64,000 bases of DNA from Mycolicibacterium parafortuitum (GTDB taxonomy: Bacteria; Actinomycetota; Actinomycetes; Mycobacteriales; Mycobacteriaceae), in assembly GCF_002086815.1 (NCBI RefSeq), contig NZ_MVID01000001.1:1-64000 (forward strand), given 5' to 3'. The position numbers and the translations under genes are program-made. Below, piece after piece: positions 25,127-33,387 of the stretch. The notes below the pieces were generated by a model. It did no database searches, had not been told where the DNA came from, and saw only the letters and a program-made list of their open reading frames with translations. How positions within the stretch are numbered: position 1 is the first letter of the stretch; every line of letters starts with the position of its first letter.

Positions 25127-25840
25127 GTGGTCAGACCGCTGGTCGCGGTGATCGGGCGCCGGGCGGCGCAGGTGCCGATCCTGCGTTTCTCGGCGACGCT
25201 GGCCGCCGAGGCGATCTGCGAGGCGGTGTGGGCCGCCGGCGGTGAGCCGGTGGTGCTGCACGGGCCCGCGGCCGATCCGCTGGCCGAGATGCCGGGCAGA
25301 ATCGCCCGTTTCGACGGTGTGCTGCTGCCCGGCGGCGCCGATGTCGATCCGGGCCGCTACGGCGCGACACCGGTGCCGGAGACCTGCGGGGTCGTCGAGT
25401 TCCAGGACGAGCTCGACCTCGGCGTCACCCGCGCGGTGATCGACCTGGACCTGCCCGCGCTGGTGATCTGCCGGGGCATGCAGATCCTCAACGTCGCGCT
25501 CGGCGGCACCCTGGTCCAGCACGTCGTCGAGACGGACACCGCGCATCACAACGGCGTCCACCCGGTGCACGTCAAGCGGGGATCCCGGCTGCACGCGATC
25601 GTCGGCGCTCAGACCATCGACGCGTCGTCCTACCATCATCAGGCCATCGATAGGCTGGCCCCCGGCCTGGCCGTGTGCGGGCTGGCCGCGGACGGGGTCA
25701 TCGAGGCGGTCGAACACCGCCATGCCGACCTCGTCGCGGTCCAGTGGCACCCCGAGGACAGGCACGCCACCTCTGAAACCGATGCCGCGCTGTTCGCCGA
25801 TCTGGTCGACAGGGCCCGCAAGAGAAAGGAATCGCGATGA
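25127..25840 (+). CDS. Gamma-glutamyl-GABA hydrolase family (PuuD-like), copy 1
   Basis: This 237-residue class I glutamine-amidotransferase-like hydrolase has the nucleophile Cys115 in VICRGMQ and a His/Glu pair in QWHPE (His208, Glu210). LLPGGADVDP lies before the nucleophile. This is the Peptidase_C26/PuuD pattern, and such enzymes hydrolyse gamma-glutamyl amides such as gamma-glutamyl-GABA. The GTG start directly abuts the binding-protein stop, and the stop overlaps the next gene by 4 nt. A C5 substrate, gamma-glutamyl-5-aminovalerate, is possible given the glutaryl-CoA enzymes nearby. Confidence 0.85.
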   Translation: MVRPLVAVIGRRAAQVPILRFSATLAAEAICEAVWAAGGEPVVLHGPAADPLAEMPGRIARFDGVLLPGGADVDPGRYGATPVPETCGVVEFQDELDLGVTRAVIDLDLPALVICRGMQILNVALGGTLVQHVVETDTAHHNGVHPVHVKRGSRLHAIVGAQTIDASSYHHQAIDRLAPGLAVCGLAADGVIEAVEHRHADLVAVQWHPEDRHATSETDAALFADLVDRARKRKESR

Positions 25841-26643
25841 CCATTCGGGTACGTCGTGAAGACGTCATCCCGAACCTGCCTGCGCCGCCGTCACCGCGTG
25901 CTCACGTGTGTGTGCTGGCGTCGCTGAACTTCCCCGGCATCGACGAACACGACGCGGGGTTGGTCACGCGGTTCACCAGGGTCGCGTTGGCGACGCTGAC
26001 CGAGCTCGGCGCGACCCATGAGCTGTGGGACACCACCGCCGCACTGCAGGATCCCTCTGCCGCAGCGGATTTCGACGGCCTGCTGTTGCTCGGCGGCGGA
26101 GACGTCGACGGCTCCTGCTACAACCTGGGCGCCGCGATCCCGAACGCGTACGGCGTCGATCTGCGCGCCGACCGCGATGCGTTCGCCGCGATCGCCGCGG
26201 CCGAGGCCGCCGGCCGGCCCGTCTTCGGCATCTGCCGCGGCTCCCAGCTGCTCAACGTCGCCCGCGGCGGCACCCTGATCCCCGACATCGCCGACTTCAC
26301 GCTGCACCACGGCGGGCCGGGGGAACCGGTGTTCGTCGACGAACCGATCGACGTCCTGCCGGGGACGCGGCTGGCGTCGATCCTGGGCACCGATCGGGTG
26401 ATCGGCCGCAACGGGCACCATCAGGCTGTCGACCGACTGGGCGAGGGTCTGGTCGTCGCGGCGCGGGCGCTCGACGGGATCACCGAGGGCATCGAGGACC
26501 CCGAGAAGTTCTATCTCGGCGTGCAGTGGCACCCCGAGGACGAGGACGGCCCGGTGGGCGACCGGATGAGGCTGTTCGACGCGTTTGTGACGGCCGCGGC
26601 ACAGGTCCGGGAGCAGGCCGGCGCGGTAGCGTCACAGGGGTGA
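25837..26643 (+). CDS. Gamma-glutamyl-GABA hydrolase family (PuuD-like), copy 2
   Basis: This 268-residue paralogue of the preceding enzyme has Cys133 in GICRGSQLLN and His232/Glu234 in QWHPED. It differs in having an N-terminal extension and GGGDVDGSCYN in place of the GGADVDP motif. Both catalytic sets are intact, so two active hydrolases are expected, perhaps for different gamma-glutamyl amides. The ATG overlaps the previous stop by 4 nt and AAAGGA lies just upstream. The stop overlaps the PucR start by 4 nt. Confidence 0.83.
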   Translation: MTIRVRREDVIPNLPAPPSPRAHVCVLASLNFPGIDEHDAGLVTRFTRVALATLTELGATHELWDTTAALQDPSAAADFDGLLLLGGGDVDGSCYNLGAAIPNAYGVDLRADRDAFAAIAAAEAAGRPVFGICRGSQLLNVARGGTLIPDIADFTLHHGGPGEPVFVDEPIDVLPGTRLASILGTDRVIGRNGHHQAVDRLGEGLVVAARALDGITEGIEDPEKFYLGVQWHPEDEDGPVGDRMRLFDAFVTAAAQVREQAGAVASQG

Positions 26644-28145
26644 TCACCGCCCGTCGGCTGTGTCAGGTCGACAGTCTCGGTCTGGCACTGGTCGCGGGCG
26701 CTCAGGCCGCCGACCGTCCGATCGCGTGGGCGCACGCGATCGAATTGGCCGATCCGACACCGTATCTGGCCGGCGGAGAGCTGGTGATGACCACCGGGAT
26801 CAACATCGGTCCCGACGCGGCCGCGCAGGCGGCGTACGTCGCGCGCCTCGCCGACGCCGGGACGGCGGCGCTGGCCGTCGACACCGGTACCACGCTGACC
26901 GCCGTGCCCGCCGGTGTGCTCGCCGCGGGAGACGAGCACGGCGTGCCGATCCTGCGGGTGCCCGCGGCGACGCCGTTCATCGCGATCTCCCGTGTCGTGA
27001 TCGACGCGGTCAAGGCCGATCAGCTGCGTTCGGTGCAGCGCATCGTCGATCAGCAGGAGGTACTGACCCGGGCGACGCTGCGGGGCGGCGTGCCCGGGGT
27101 GGTCGCGGCGCTGGCCGACTGCCTGGATGCGGTGGTGGTGGCCGTCGCCGCCGACGGCCGCGAACTCGCCGCGGGCGGAACGGCCGACGCCGGCGTCATC
27201 TCGGCGCTGTCGGAGGCGGCCGGGGCGGTGCGTGAACGCGGCGCGGCGGTCACGCCGGCCGGTGACTCGCTGCTGACGATCCAGCGTCTTCGCGCCGCGC
27301 AGGCGCTACGCGGCCACCTGGTGGTGCGCACCCCGGGGCCGCTGTCGGATGCCGGCCGACTCCTTGTCTCACACGCGGTGTCGCTGATCTCGATCGCGCT
27401 GGAGAAACCCGCGCGCGTGCAGGACGCCGAGCAGCGGCTGCGGGCGGCGGTGACACGGGAACTGCTCGGCGGCCGCGCGACCGTCGACGACGGCCTGCTC
27501 CGGTACTTCGGTTTCGCCCCCGGTGCACAGGTCGTGGTGGTCGTCCTGCACGGGACCGGGCCGTTGCTGGCCGCCGAGGAGGAGCTGGGCCGCCCCTTAT
27601 CCGATGCCGGCCCGTACCTGATGACGGCGGCGGGCCCGGAGATCGTCATCGTGCTGCCCGCCGACGGCAGCCGGGCCAGGATCCGCGCTCTGGTCGGTGG
27701 GCCCGATGCGCCCGCCGGGGGAGCGAGCCGGCCGGTCCCGATCGGCGACATCGGCACAGGGCTGGAACAGGCGCGGGTCGCCGCGGAATCGGCTGCCGGA
27801 CAGTTCGCCGAGTACGCCGACCTCGGACCGCTGGCCGCACTGCTCGACGGCCGCACCGACGGCGAATTACGGTTGCTGGCCTCGGTGTTGGACCCGCTGG
27901 CAGACGCCGACGAGGATCTTATCGACACGCTTGCGGCGTTCCTGCGGCACAACGGCCAGATGGAGGCGGCCGCGGCCGAGTTGCGGATCCACCGCCACAC
28001 GCTGCGCGCCCGGATCCGCCGCATCGGTCACCTGCTCGGCGACGATCTGGCCTCGGTGGATTCGCGGACGCAACTGTGGTTGGCGGTCAGGGCTTTTCGT
28101 CTGTTGCGCAGCCGCCGAGCGGCGGCGGGCCGCACCGATAGCTGA
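26640..28145 (+). CDS. PucR-family transcriptional regulator
   Basis: This 501-residue regulator has an N-terminal PucR ligand domain (about residues 8-125; DRPIAWAHAIELADPTPYLAGGELVMTTG split across two conserved blocks), a central GGDEF-like/dimer region and a C-terminal HTH_30 domain (FLRHNGQMEAAAAELRIHRHTLRARI, about 440-470). PucR proteins activate purine, amine and gamma-glutamyl catabolic operons. The GTG start overlaps the PuuD-like stop. TAGCGT 7 nt before the GTG could also give a leaderless transcript from its own promoter. The last 59 nt overlap the convergent CoA-transferase gene. Confidence 0.88.
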   Translation: MITARRLCQVDSLGLALVAGAQAADRPIAWAHAIELADPTPYLAGGELVMTTGINIGPDAAAQAAYVARLADAGTAALAVDTGTTLTAVPAGVLAAGDEHGVPILRVPAATPFIAISRVVIDAVKADQLRSVQRIVDQQEVLTRATLRGGVPGVVAALADCLDAVVVAVAADGRELAAGGTADAGVISALSEAAGAVRERGAAVTPAGDSLLTIQRLRAAQALRGHLVVRTPGPLSDAGRLLVSHAVSLISIALEKPARVQDAEQRLRAAVTRELLGGRATVDDGLLRYFGFAPGAQVVVVVLHGTGPLLAAEEELGRPLSDAGPYLMTAAGPEIVIVLPADGSRARIRALVGGPDAPAGGASRPVPIGDIGTGLEQARVAAESAAGQFAEYADLGPLAALLDGRTDGELRLLASVLDPLADADEDLIDTLAAFLRHNGQMEAAAAELRIHRHTLRARIRRIGHLLGDDLASVDSRTQLWLAVRAFRLLRSRRAAAGRTDS

Positions 28146-29211
28146 CCGGGGTCGCCGACATCGTGACGGGGTTGGCGACCTGCGGAGCGGGACTACCCGG
28201 GACGGCCACCGTCGCCTCGATACCCAGTCCACGGGCGAATGCGAACGCCTCGGACAGGTCGTTGATCGGGCCCGCGGGCACCCCGACCGCGCTCAGCCGT
28301 GCATACCAGTGATCGGCGCCGTGCGCCTTCAACGCGGGTATCAGCAACGCGCACAGATCATCTCGATGAGCCACCCGGGCGGGATTGGTGACGAAGCGCG
28401 GGTCATCGGCCAGTTCGGGCAGCCCGAGCGCGCTGGTGAAGGCCCGGAACTGCTTGTCGTTGCCCACCGCGAGCGCGATAGGCCGGTCGGCGGTGTCGAA
28501 CGTCTGGTACGGCGCGATGCTGGGATGGCGGTTGCCCATCATGCCCGGAACCACCCCCGCACCGAGAAAGCCTGACGCCTGATTCACCATCGAGGACAGC
28601 AGCACCGACATCAGATCGGTGTCGACGCGCTGGCCCTCACCGGTGCGGTCACGATGATGCAGTGCGGCCAGGATGCCGGACAGCGCGTGCAGTCCGGCCA
28701 GCACATCCACCAGCGCGACACCGGCCTTGGTCGGATCGCCGGGTTCGGTGCCGGTCACGCTCATCAGCCCGCCGACGGCCTGTACCAGCAGGTCGTAGCC
28801 GGGCAGCGCCGCGCCGCCTCCGCGGCCGAAACCGGTGATCGCGCAATAGATCAGGTCGGGGCGCACCGTGCGCAGGTCGTCGAACCCGAGCCCGAGTCGC
28901 TCCATCGTGCCGGGACGGAAATTCTCGACGACGACGTCGGCGCCCGCGACCAGTTCGCGGGCCTGCCGGCATCCGTCGGGATCCGCCAGATCCAGTACCA
29001 CCGAGCGCTTGTTGCGGTTGACGGCGTTGAAATAGGTAGCCACCCCGGACGCGTCGTAGGGCGGACCCCACGCTCGCGTGTCGTCGCCGGTGCCGGGACG
29101 CTCGACCTTGATGATCTCGGCGCCGAAGTCTCCCAGCATCATCGTCGCGTACGGCCCGGCCAGCACCCGGCTGAAGTCGACGACCACCACCCGGTCGAGC
29201 GCGCCGGTCAT
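28087..29211 (-). CDS. Class III (CaiB/BaiF) CoA-transferase
   Basis: This 374-residue family III CoA-transferase has an N-terminal VVVVDFSRVLAGPYATMMLGD block, the GAEIIKVERPGTGDDTR block and the catalytic-Asp region GEGQRVDTDL. With a glutaryl-CoA-type dehydrogenase in the same operon, the best candidate reaction is CoA transfer from succinyl-CoA to glutarate, as in the human SUGCT member of this family. The ATG at 29211 overlaps the aldehyde dehydrogenase stop by 4 nt. It is the last gene of the minus-strand operon, and its 3' end overlaps PucR by 59 nt. Confidence 0.87.
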   Translation of the reverse strand: MTGALDRVVVVDFSRVLAGPYATMMLGDFGAEIIKVERPGTGDDTRAWGPPYDASGVATYFNAVNRNKRSVVLDLADPDGCRQARELVAGADVVVENFRPGTMERLGLGFDDLRTVRPDLIYCAITGFGRGGGAALPGYDLLVQAVGGLMSVTGTEPGDPTKAGVALVDVLAGLHALSGILAALHHRDRTGEGQRVDTDLMSVLLSSMVNQASGFLGAGVVPGMMGNRHPSIAPYQTFDTADRPIALAVGNDKQFRAFTSALGLPELADDPRFVTNPARVAHRDDLCALLIPALKAHGADHWYARLSAVGVPAGPINDLSEAFAFARGLGIEATVAVPGSPAPQVANPVTMSATPVSYRCGPPPLGGCATDEKP

Positions 29212-30674
29212 GCCCCGGGCCGCCCGCCGCGCAGATACACCGTGGTGGTGTGGGTGAAGAATTCCCGCGCGGCGCCGCCCTGCTCCTTGGGGCCCAGTCC
29301 GCTCTTCTTCGCTCCACCGAACGGTACGTGCGGATCGGCGCCGGCGGATTCGGAGTTGATATGCAGCACCCCGACGTCGATGCGTTCCACCGCCTCGAGT
29401 GCGCGGGTCATGTCCTGGGTGAAAACCGCAGCCGAGAGCCCGAATTCGCTGTCGTTGGCGAGCGTGAACGCCTCCTCGGCATCGGCGGCGCGGCGGATCG
29501 CCAGCACGGGTCCGAACAGTTCGTCGGTCCACACGTCGGCCGGTGTGGCCCCGAGTTGCAGCACCGTCGGCGCGACGAAGTATCCGTCCGCCAGCGGGCC
29601 GTCCTGATAGGGCCGGCCGCCGGCCAGCACCGTCGCGCCCTGGCTCATCGCGGTGTCGATGCCCGCGATGATCGACCGCTGCGCGGAATCGCTGACCACA
29701 GGACCCATCTGGGTCGCGTCGTCGATCGGGTCGCCCACCCGCAGCGTCCGCGCCTGCGTGAGCAGCGCATCGCAGAACGCGTCGGCGATCCCGGCGGTGA
29801 CGATCAACCGGGACGTGGCGGTGCACTTCTGGCCGGTGGACCGGAACGCGCCGAGCATCACCTGTTCGACGGCGAGATCGAGATCGGCGTCGTCGAGCAC
29901 CACCGCGGCGTTCTTGCCGCCCATCTCGGCTTGTGCGGGCACCCCTCGGGCAGCTGCCGCGGCCGCGATGCGGCGGCCCACGGCCGTCGAACCGGTGAAC
30001 GTGATCCCGTCCACCCCTGGGTGATTCACCAGCGCGTCGCCGATGTCCGAGCCGCCGATCAACAGGTTCAGCACTCCCGGCGGCAGGCCCGCCTCGGTGA
30101 GCGCCTCGGCGAGCCGGATCGCCAGCAGCGGGACGGTGCTGGCCGGCTTCCACACCACGGTGTTGCCGTAGACCAACGCCGGGGCGATCTTCCATGCCGG
30201 AATCGCGATCGGGAAGTTGAACGGCGTGATCACCCCGACGACACCGAGCGGTTTGCGGGTGATCAGGATCTGCTCACCGGCGCGGGGTGACGCGTAGATC
30301 TCGCCGGCCTGCCGGTCGCCCTCGTTGCCGTAGTAGCGCAGGATCTGCGCGGCGCGGCGGACCTCGCCGACGCCCTCCGCGCGCGTCTTGCCCTCTTCGG
30401 TCGCGAGTTCGTGGCCCCAGGTCTCGGCGTTGCGCTCGACGATCGCCGCGGCGGCGGTCAGCAGCGCGCCGCGTTGGTGCACGCCGAGTGCGGCCCACGA
30501 CCGCGCGGCCGCGGCGGCCGCACCGACGGCCGTGTCGACGTCCGCGGCGAGCGCGGCCGAACCCTCGGCGACCACGACGGCCGGGCGGGCCGGGTTGACG
30601 CTGCGCAGCGCCTCACCGGTGCCGGGCCGCCACTGGCCGGCGATCAGGTGCCGGACCGGTGCGGGCGCGGTCAT
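29208..30674 (-). CDS. NAD(P)-dependent aldehyde dehydrogenase
   Basis: This 488-residue aldehyde dehydrogenase has the catalytic cysteine in STGQKCTATSR, the general base in AEMGGKNAAV and the cofactor loop FTGSTAVG. The FNFPIAIPAWKIAPAL block and the C-terminal HVPFGGAKKSG are typical of semialdehyde and alpha-ketoglutarate-semialdehyde dehydrogenases. In a gamma-glutamyl pathway it would match PuuC, oxidising a gamma-glutamyl-aminoaldehyde. It overlaps both neighbours by 4 nt. The second aldehyde dehydrogenase of the island (16960-18321) would then act on the deaminated semialdehyde. Confidence 0.87.
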   Translation of the reverse strand: MTAPAPVRHLIAGQWRPGTGEALRSVNPARPAVVVAEGSAALAADVDTAVGAAAAAARSWAALGVHQRGALLTAAAAIVERNAETWGHELATEEGKTRAEGVGEVRRAAQILRYYGNEGDRQAGEIYASPRAGEQILITRKPLGVVGVITPFNFPIAIPAWKIAPALVYGNTVVWKPASTVPLLAIRLAEALTEAGLPPGVLNLLIGGSDIGDALVNHPGVDGITFTGSTAVGRRIAAAAAARGVPAQAEMGGKNAAVVLDDADLDLAVEQVMLGAFRSTGQKCTATSRLIVTAGIADAFCDALLTQARTLRVGDPIDDATQMGPVVSDSAQRSIIAGIDTAMSQGATVLAGGRPYQDGPLADGYFVAPTVLQLGATPADVWTDELFGPVLAIRRAADAEEAFTLANDSEFGLSAAVFTQDMTRALEAVERIDVGVLHINSESAGADPHVPFGGAKKSGLGPKEQGGAAREFFTHTTTVYLRGGRPGA

Positions 30675-31879
30675 GCGCGGAACGCCGCGTGGCCGGTGAG
30701 TGCCTTCCCGATGGAGAGCAGGTGCATCTCGGAGGTGCCCTCGTAGGTCAGCACCGACTCCAGGTTGTTGGCGTGGCGCAGCGGCGAGTACTCCAGCGTG
30801 ATCCCGCTGCCGCCCAACAGGGTTCGGCATTCGCGCGCGATGGCGATGGCCTCCCGCACGTTGTTGAGCTTGCCGAGGCTGACCTGTTCGGGACGCACTC
30901 CCTCGGCGTCCTTGATGCGGCCGAGGTGGATGGCCAGCAGCATGCCCTTGCCGAGCTCGACGGTCATGTTCGCGAGCTTCTCCTGCGTCAGCTGATAGCT
31001 CGCCAGCGGGCGGTCGAACACATCGCGGGTCTGGGTGTAGGCGATCGTCGTCTCCAGGCTGTCGCGCGCGGCGCCCAGCGCACCGAACACGATGCCGAAC
31101 CTGGCCTCGTTGAGGCACGACAACGGTGCGCTCAACCCGATTGCCTCCGGCAGCTGTGCAGAGGCGGGCAGCCGGACGTTGTCGAGGACGAGTTCGGAGG
31201 TGATCGACGCCCGCAGCGAGAGCTTGCGGTGGATCGCGTTGGCGGTGAAACCCGGGGTGTCGGTGGGCACCAGGAAGCCCCGAATGCCGTCGTCGGTCTG
31301 CGCCCACACCGTGGCGACGTCGGCCAGGTTGCCGTTGGTGATCCACATCTTGGTGCCGTTGAGCACCCAATCCGCGTTTTCCCCCGAGCCGTCGCGCTTC
31401 GCGCGGGTGCGCATGCCGGCCGGATTGGACCCGAAATCGGGTTCGGTCAGGCCGAAGCAGCCGATCGCGTCACCCGACGCCAGCCGCGGCAGCCACTCGT
31501 TCTTCTGCTCCTCGGAACCGTACCGGTAGATCGAGTACATCGACAGCGAGCCCTGCACGGAGACGAAGCTGCGGAACCCGCTGTCGCCGGCCTCGAGCTC
31601 CATGCACGCCAGCCCGTAGCTGACCGCGTTGGTGCCCGCGCAGCCGTAGCCCTGCAGGTGCATGCCGAGCAGGCCGAGCTCGCCGAAGCGTTTGCCGAGC
31701 TCCTTGGGCAGGGTGGCCGACTCGAACCATCCCTCGACGTTCGGCTTCAGTTCACTGTCCACGAATTTGCGTACGGTGGCGGCGATTTCGCGCTCGTCCT
31801 GATCGAGCAGCCGCGCCGTGTCGAACAACTCGAGCGGTTCGTAGACGGACTTCTTGGTGGGGGCGGTGGTGGTGGACAT
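30671..31879 (-). CDS. Glutaryl-CoA-dehydrogenase-like acyl-CoA dehydrogenase
   Basis: This 402-residue acyl-CoA dehydrogenase matches glutaryl-CoA dehydrogenase closely by eye. The catalytic base is Glu380 in TYEGTSE. Arg103 in GDSGFRSFVSVQ corresponds to the Arg that binds the glutarate carboxylate. LQGYGCAGTNAVSYGL and GCFGLTEPDFGSNP are GCDH-like. It would oxidise and decarboxylate glutaryl-CoA to crotonyl-CoA, passing electrons to ETF. The ATG at 31879 follows AGGAG; the longer upstream reading is not used. The gene lies 34 nt after GabT and overlaps the aldehyde dehydrogenase by 4 nt. Confidence 0.88.
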   Translation of the reverse strand: MSTTTAPTKKSVYEPLELFDTARLLDQDEREIAATVRKFVDSELKPNVEGWFESATLPKELGKRFGELGLLGMHLQGYGCAGTNAVSYGLACMELEAGDSGFRSFVSVQGSLSMYSIYRYGSEEQKNEWLPRLASGDAIGCFGLTEPDFGSNPAGMRTRAKRDGSGENADWVLNGTKMWITNGNLADVATVWAQTDDGIRGFLVPTDTPGFTANAIHRKLSLRASITSELVLDNVRLPASAQLPEAIGLSAPLSCLNEARFGIVFGALGAARDSLETTIAYTQTRDVFDRPLASYQLTQEKLANMTVELGKGMLLAIHLGRIKDAEGVRPEQVSLGKLNNVREAIAIARECRTLLGGSGITLEYSPLRHANNLESVLTYEGTSEMHLLSIGKALTGHAAFRA

Positions 31880-31913
31880 CGGGTCTACTCCTGATGGTGA
31901 CAAGCGAAGGTGG

Positions 31914-33266
31914 TTACAGCGACGCGAATCCGTCGCGGATGACATCGAAGGCTTCGGTGAGCAGCTCGTCGGAGATCGACAGCGGGGGCAGGAAGCGCAG
32001 CACATTGCCGAAAGTACCCGCGGTCAGCACCAGCACACCGTTGTCGTGGCAGTGCCTGGCCAGGGCGGCCACCGCGTCCTTGTGAGGTTCGCGGCTGCCC
32101 GGCTTGACCAGTTCGACCGCGATCATGGCGCCGCGGCCGCGGATCTCCCCGACGATGTCGGTGCGCGCGGCGATGCCGCGCAGTTCGCGGGTGATCAACT
32201 CGCCGATGTCGCGGGCCCGCCCGATCAGATCGTTGCGCTCGATCTCGTCGAACACACCGAGCGCGGCCGCACACGCGACGGGATTGCCCGCGTAGGTGCC
32301 GCCGATGCCGCCGGAGTGCGCGCGGTCCATGATGTCGGCGCGGCCCGTCACCGCGGCCAGCGGCAAGCCGCCGCCGAGGCCCTTGGCCGTCGTGATCAGG
32401 TCGGGCACCAGGCCCTCGTGCTCGGAGGCGAACCACGCGCCGGTGCGGGCGATCCCGGTCTGCACCTCGTCGGCGACCAGGAGGATGCCCCGGTCGCGGC
32501 AGAAGTCGGCGACCGAGCGCAGGAACCCCTCGGCGGGGACGATGAATCCGCCCTCACCCTGGATCGGTTCGACGACGACGCACGCGACCTGGTCGGCCCC
32601 GAGTTGCGCGTCGATCAGGGTCTGGAACTGACTGAACGCCTCGGCGGCACAGTTCTGCGGGCCCGACGGCCACCGGAACGGGTAGGCCATCGGCGCCCGG
32701 TACACCTCGGGGGCGAACGGGCCGAAGCCGTGCTTGTAGGGCTGGTTCTTGGCCGTCATCGTCATCGTCAGCAGCGACCGGCCGTGGAAGGCGTGGTCGA
32801 ACACCACGACGGCGTCGCGTCCGGTGGCGATGCGGGCGTACTTGACGGCGTTCTCGACGGCCTCGGCGCCCGTGCTGAACAGCGCCGTCCGCTTCTCGTG
32901 GTCGCCCGGGGTCAGCGCGTTGAGCCGCTCGGCGACCTCGATGTACGGCTCGTACGGGATGTTCAGGTAGCAGGTGTGCGTGTACCGGGCCAACTGCTCG
33001 GCCGCCCGGCCGACCACCGACGGCGCGGAGTTGCCGACCGTGGTGACCGCGATACCGCTGCCGAGGTCGATGAACGAGTTTCCGTCCACGTCGACCACGA
33101 CACCACCGCCGGCAGCGGCGATGAACACCCCGGCGGCGCTGTTGAGCCCGGCGGGCAGGGCCGCGGCGCGGCGCTGGGCGAGCTCGACGGAGCGCGGTCC
33201 GGGGATCTCGGTGACTATGCGGCGGGTCTGCGCGAGCGCGGGACCGCCGACCAGGGAGGTCGTCAT
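31914..33266 (-). CDS. gabT: 4-aminobutyrate / 5-aminovalerate aminotransferase
   Basis: This 450-residue class III PLP aminotransferase has the Schiff-base lysine Lys295 in ITTAKGLGGGLP, Asp266 in VADEVQTG for the pyridine nitrogen, and STGAEAVENAVK for phosphate binding. The overall pattern is that of GabT. Such enzymes also accept 5-aminovalerate (DavT activity), which would give glutarate semialdehyde. The start at 33266 fits the family N-terminus but has no ribosome site, so the message may be leaderless or the start may differ. It is the first gene of the minus-strand operon with the glutaryl-CoA-type dehydrogenase. Confidence 0.88.
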   Translation of the reverse strand: MTTSLVGGPALAQTRRIVTEIPGPRSVELAQRRAAALPAGLNSAAGVFIAAAGGGVVVDVDGNSFIDLGSGIAVTTVGNSAPSVVGRAAEQLARYTHTCYLNIPYEPYIEVAERLNALTPGDHEKRTALFSTGAEAVENAVKYARIATGRDAVVVFDHAFHGRSLLTMTMTAKNQPYKHGFGPFAPEVYRAPMAYPFRWPSGPQNCAAEAFSQFQTLIDAQLGADQVACVVVEPIQGEGGFIVPAEGFLRSVADFCRDRGILLVADEVQTGIARTGAWFASEHEGLVPDLITTAKGLGGGLPLAAVTGRADIMDRAHSGGIGGTYAGNPVACAAALGVFDEIERNDLIGRARDIGELITRELRGIAARTDIVGEIRGRGAMIAVELVKPGSREPHKDAVAALARHCHDNGVLVLTAGTFGNVLRFLPPLSISDELLTEAFDVIRDGFASL

Positions 33267-33301
33267 GGGAAAAGGGTATGAACGTCGGGCGGCGACTGAT
33301 A

Positions 33302-33316
33302 TGTCCGATTGGGACA
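33302..33316. promoter_or_regulatory. Inverted repeat TGTCC-N5-GGACA in the gabT/hydrolase divergent region
   Basis: This perfect 5-bp inverted repeat lies 36 bp upstream of the gabT start codon in a 121-bp divergent intergenic region. It is a candidate operator for the island's regulators, but arms this short can occur by chance. Confidence 0.3.
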
Positions 33317-33387
33317 GCGCGCGCACCGATGCTGTACACGATGGCGAGATCATGGGTTGTTCTTGACGTGGATTAAGGAGCCGCGGC

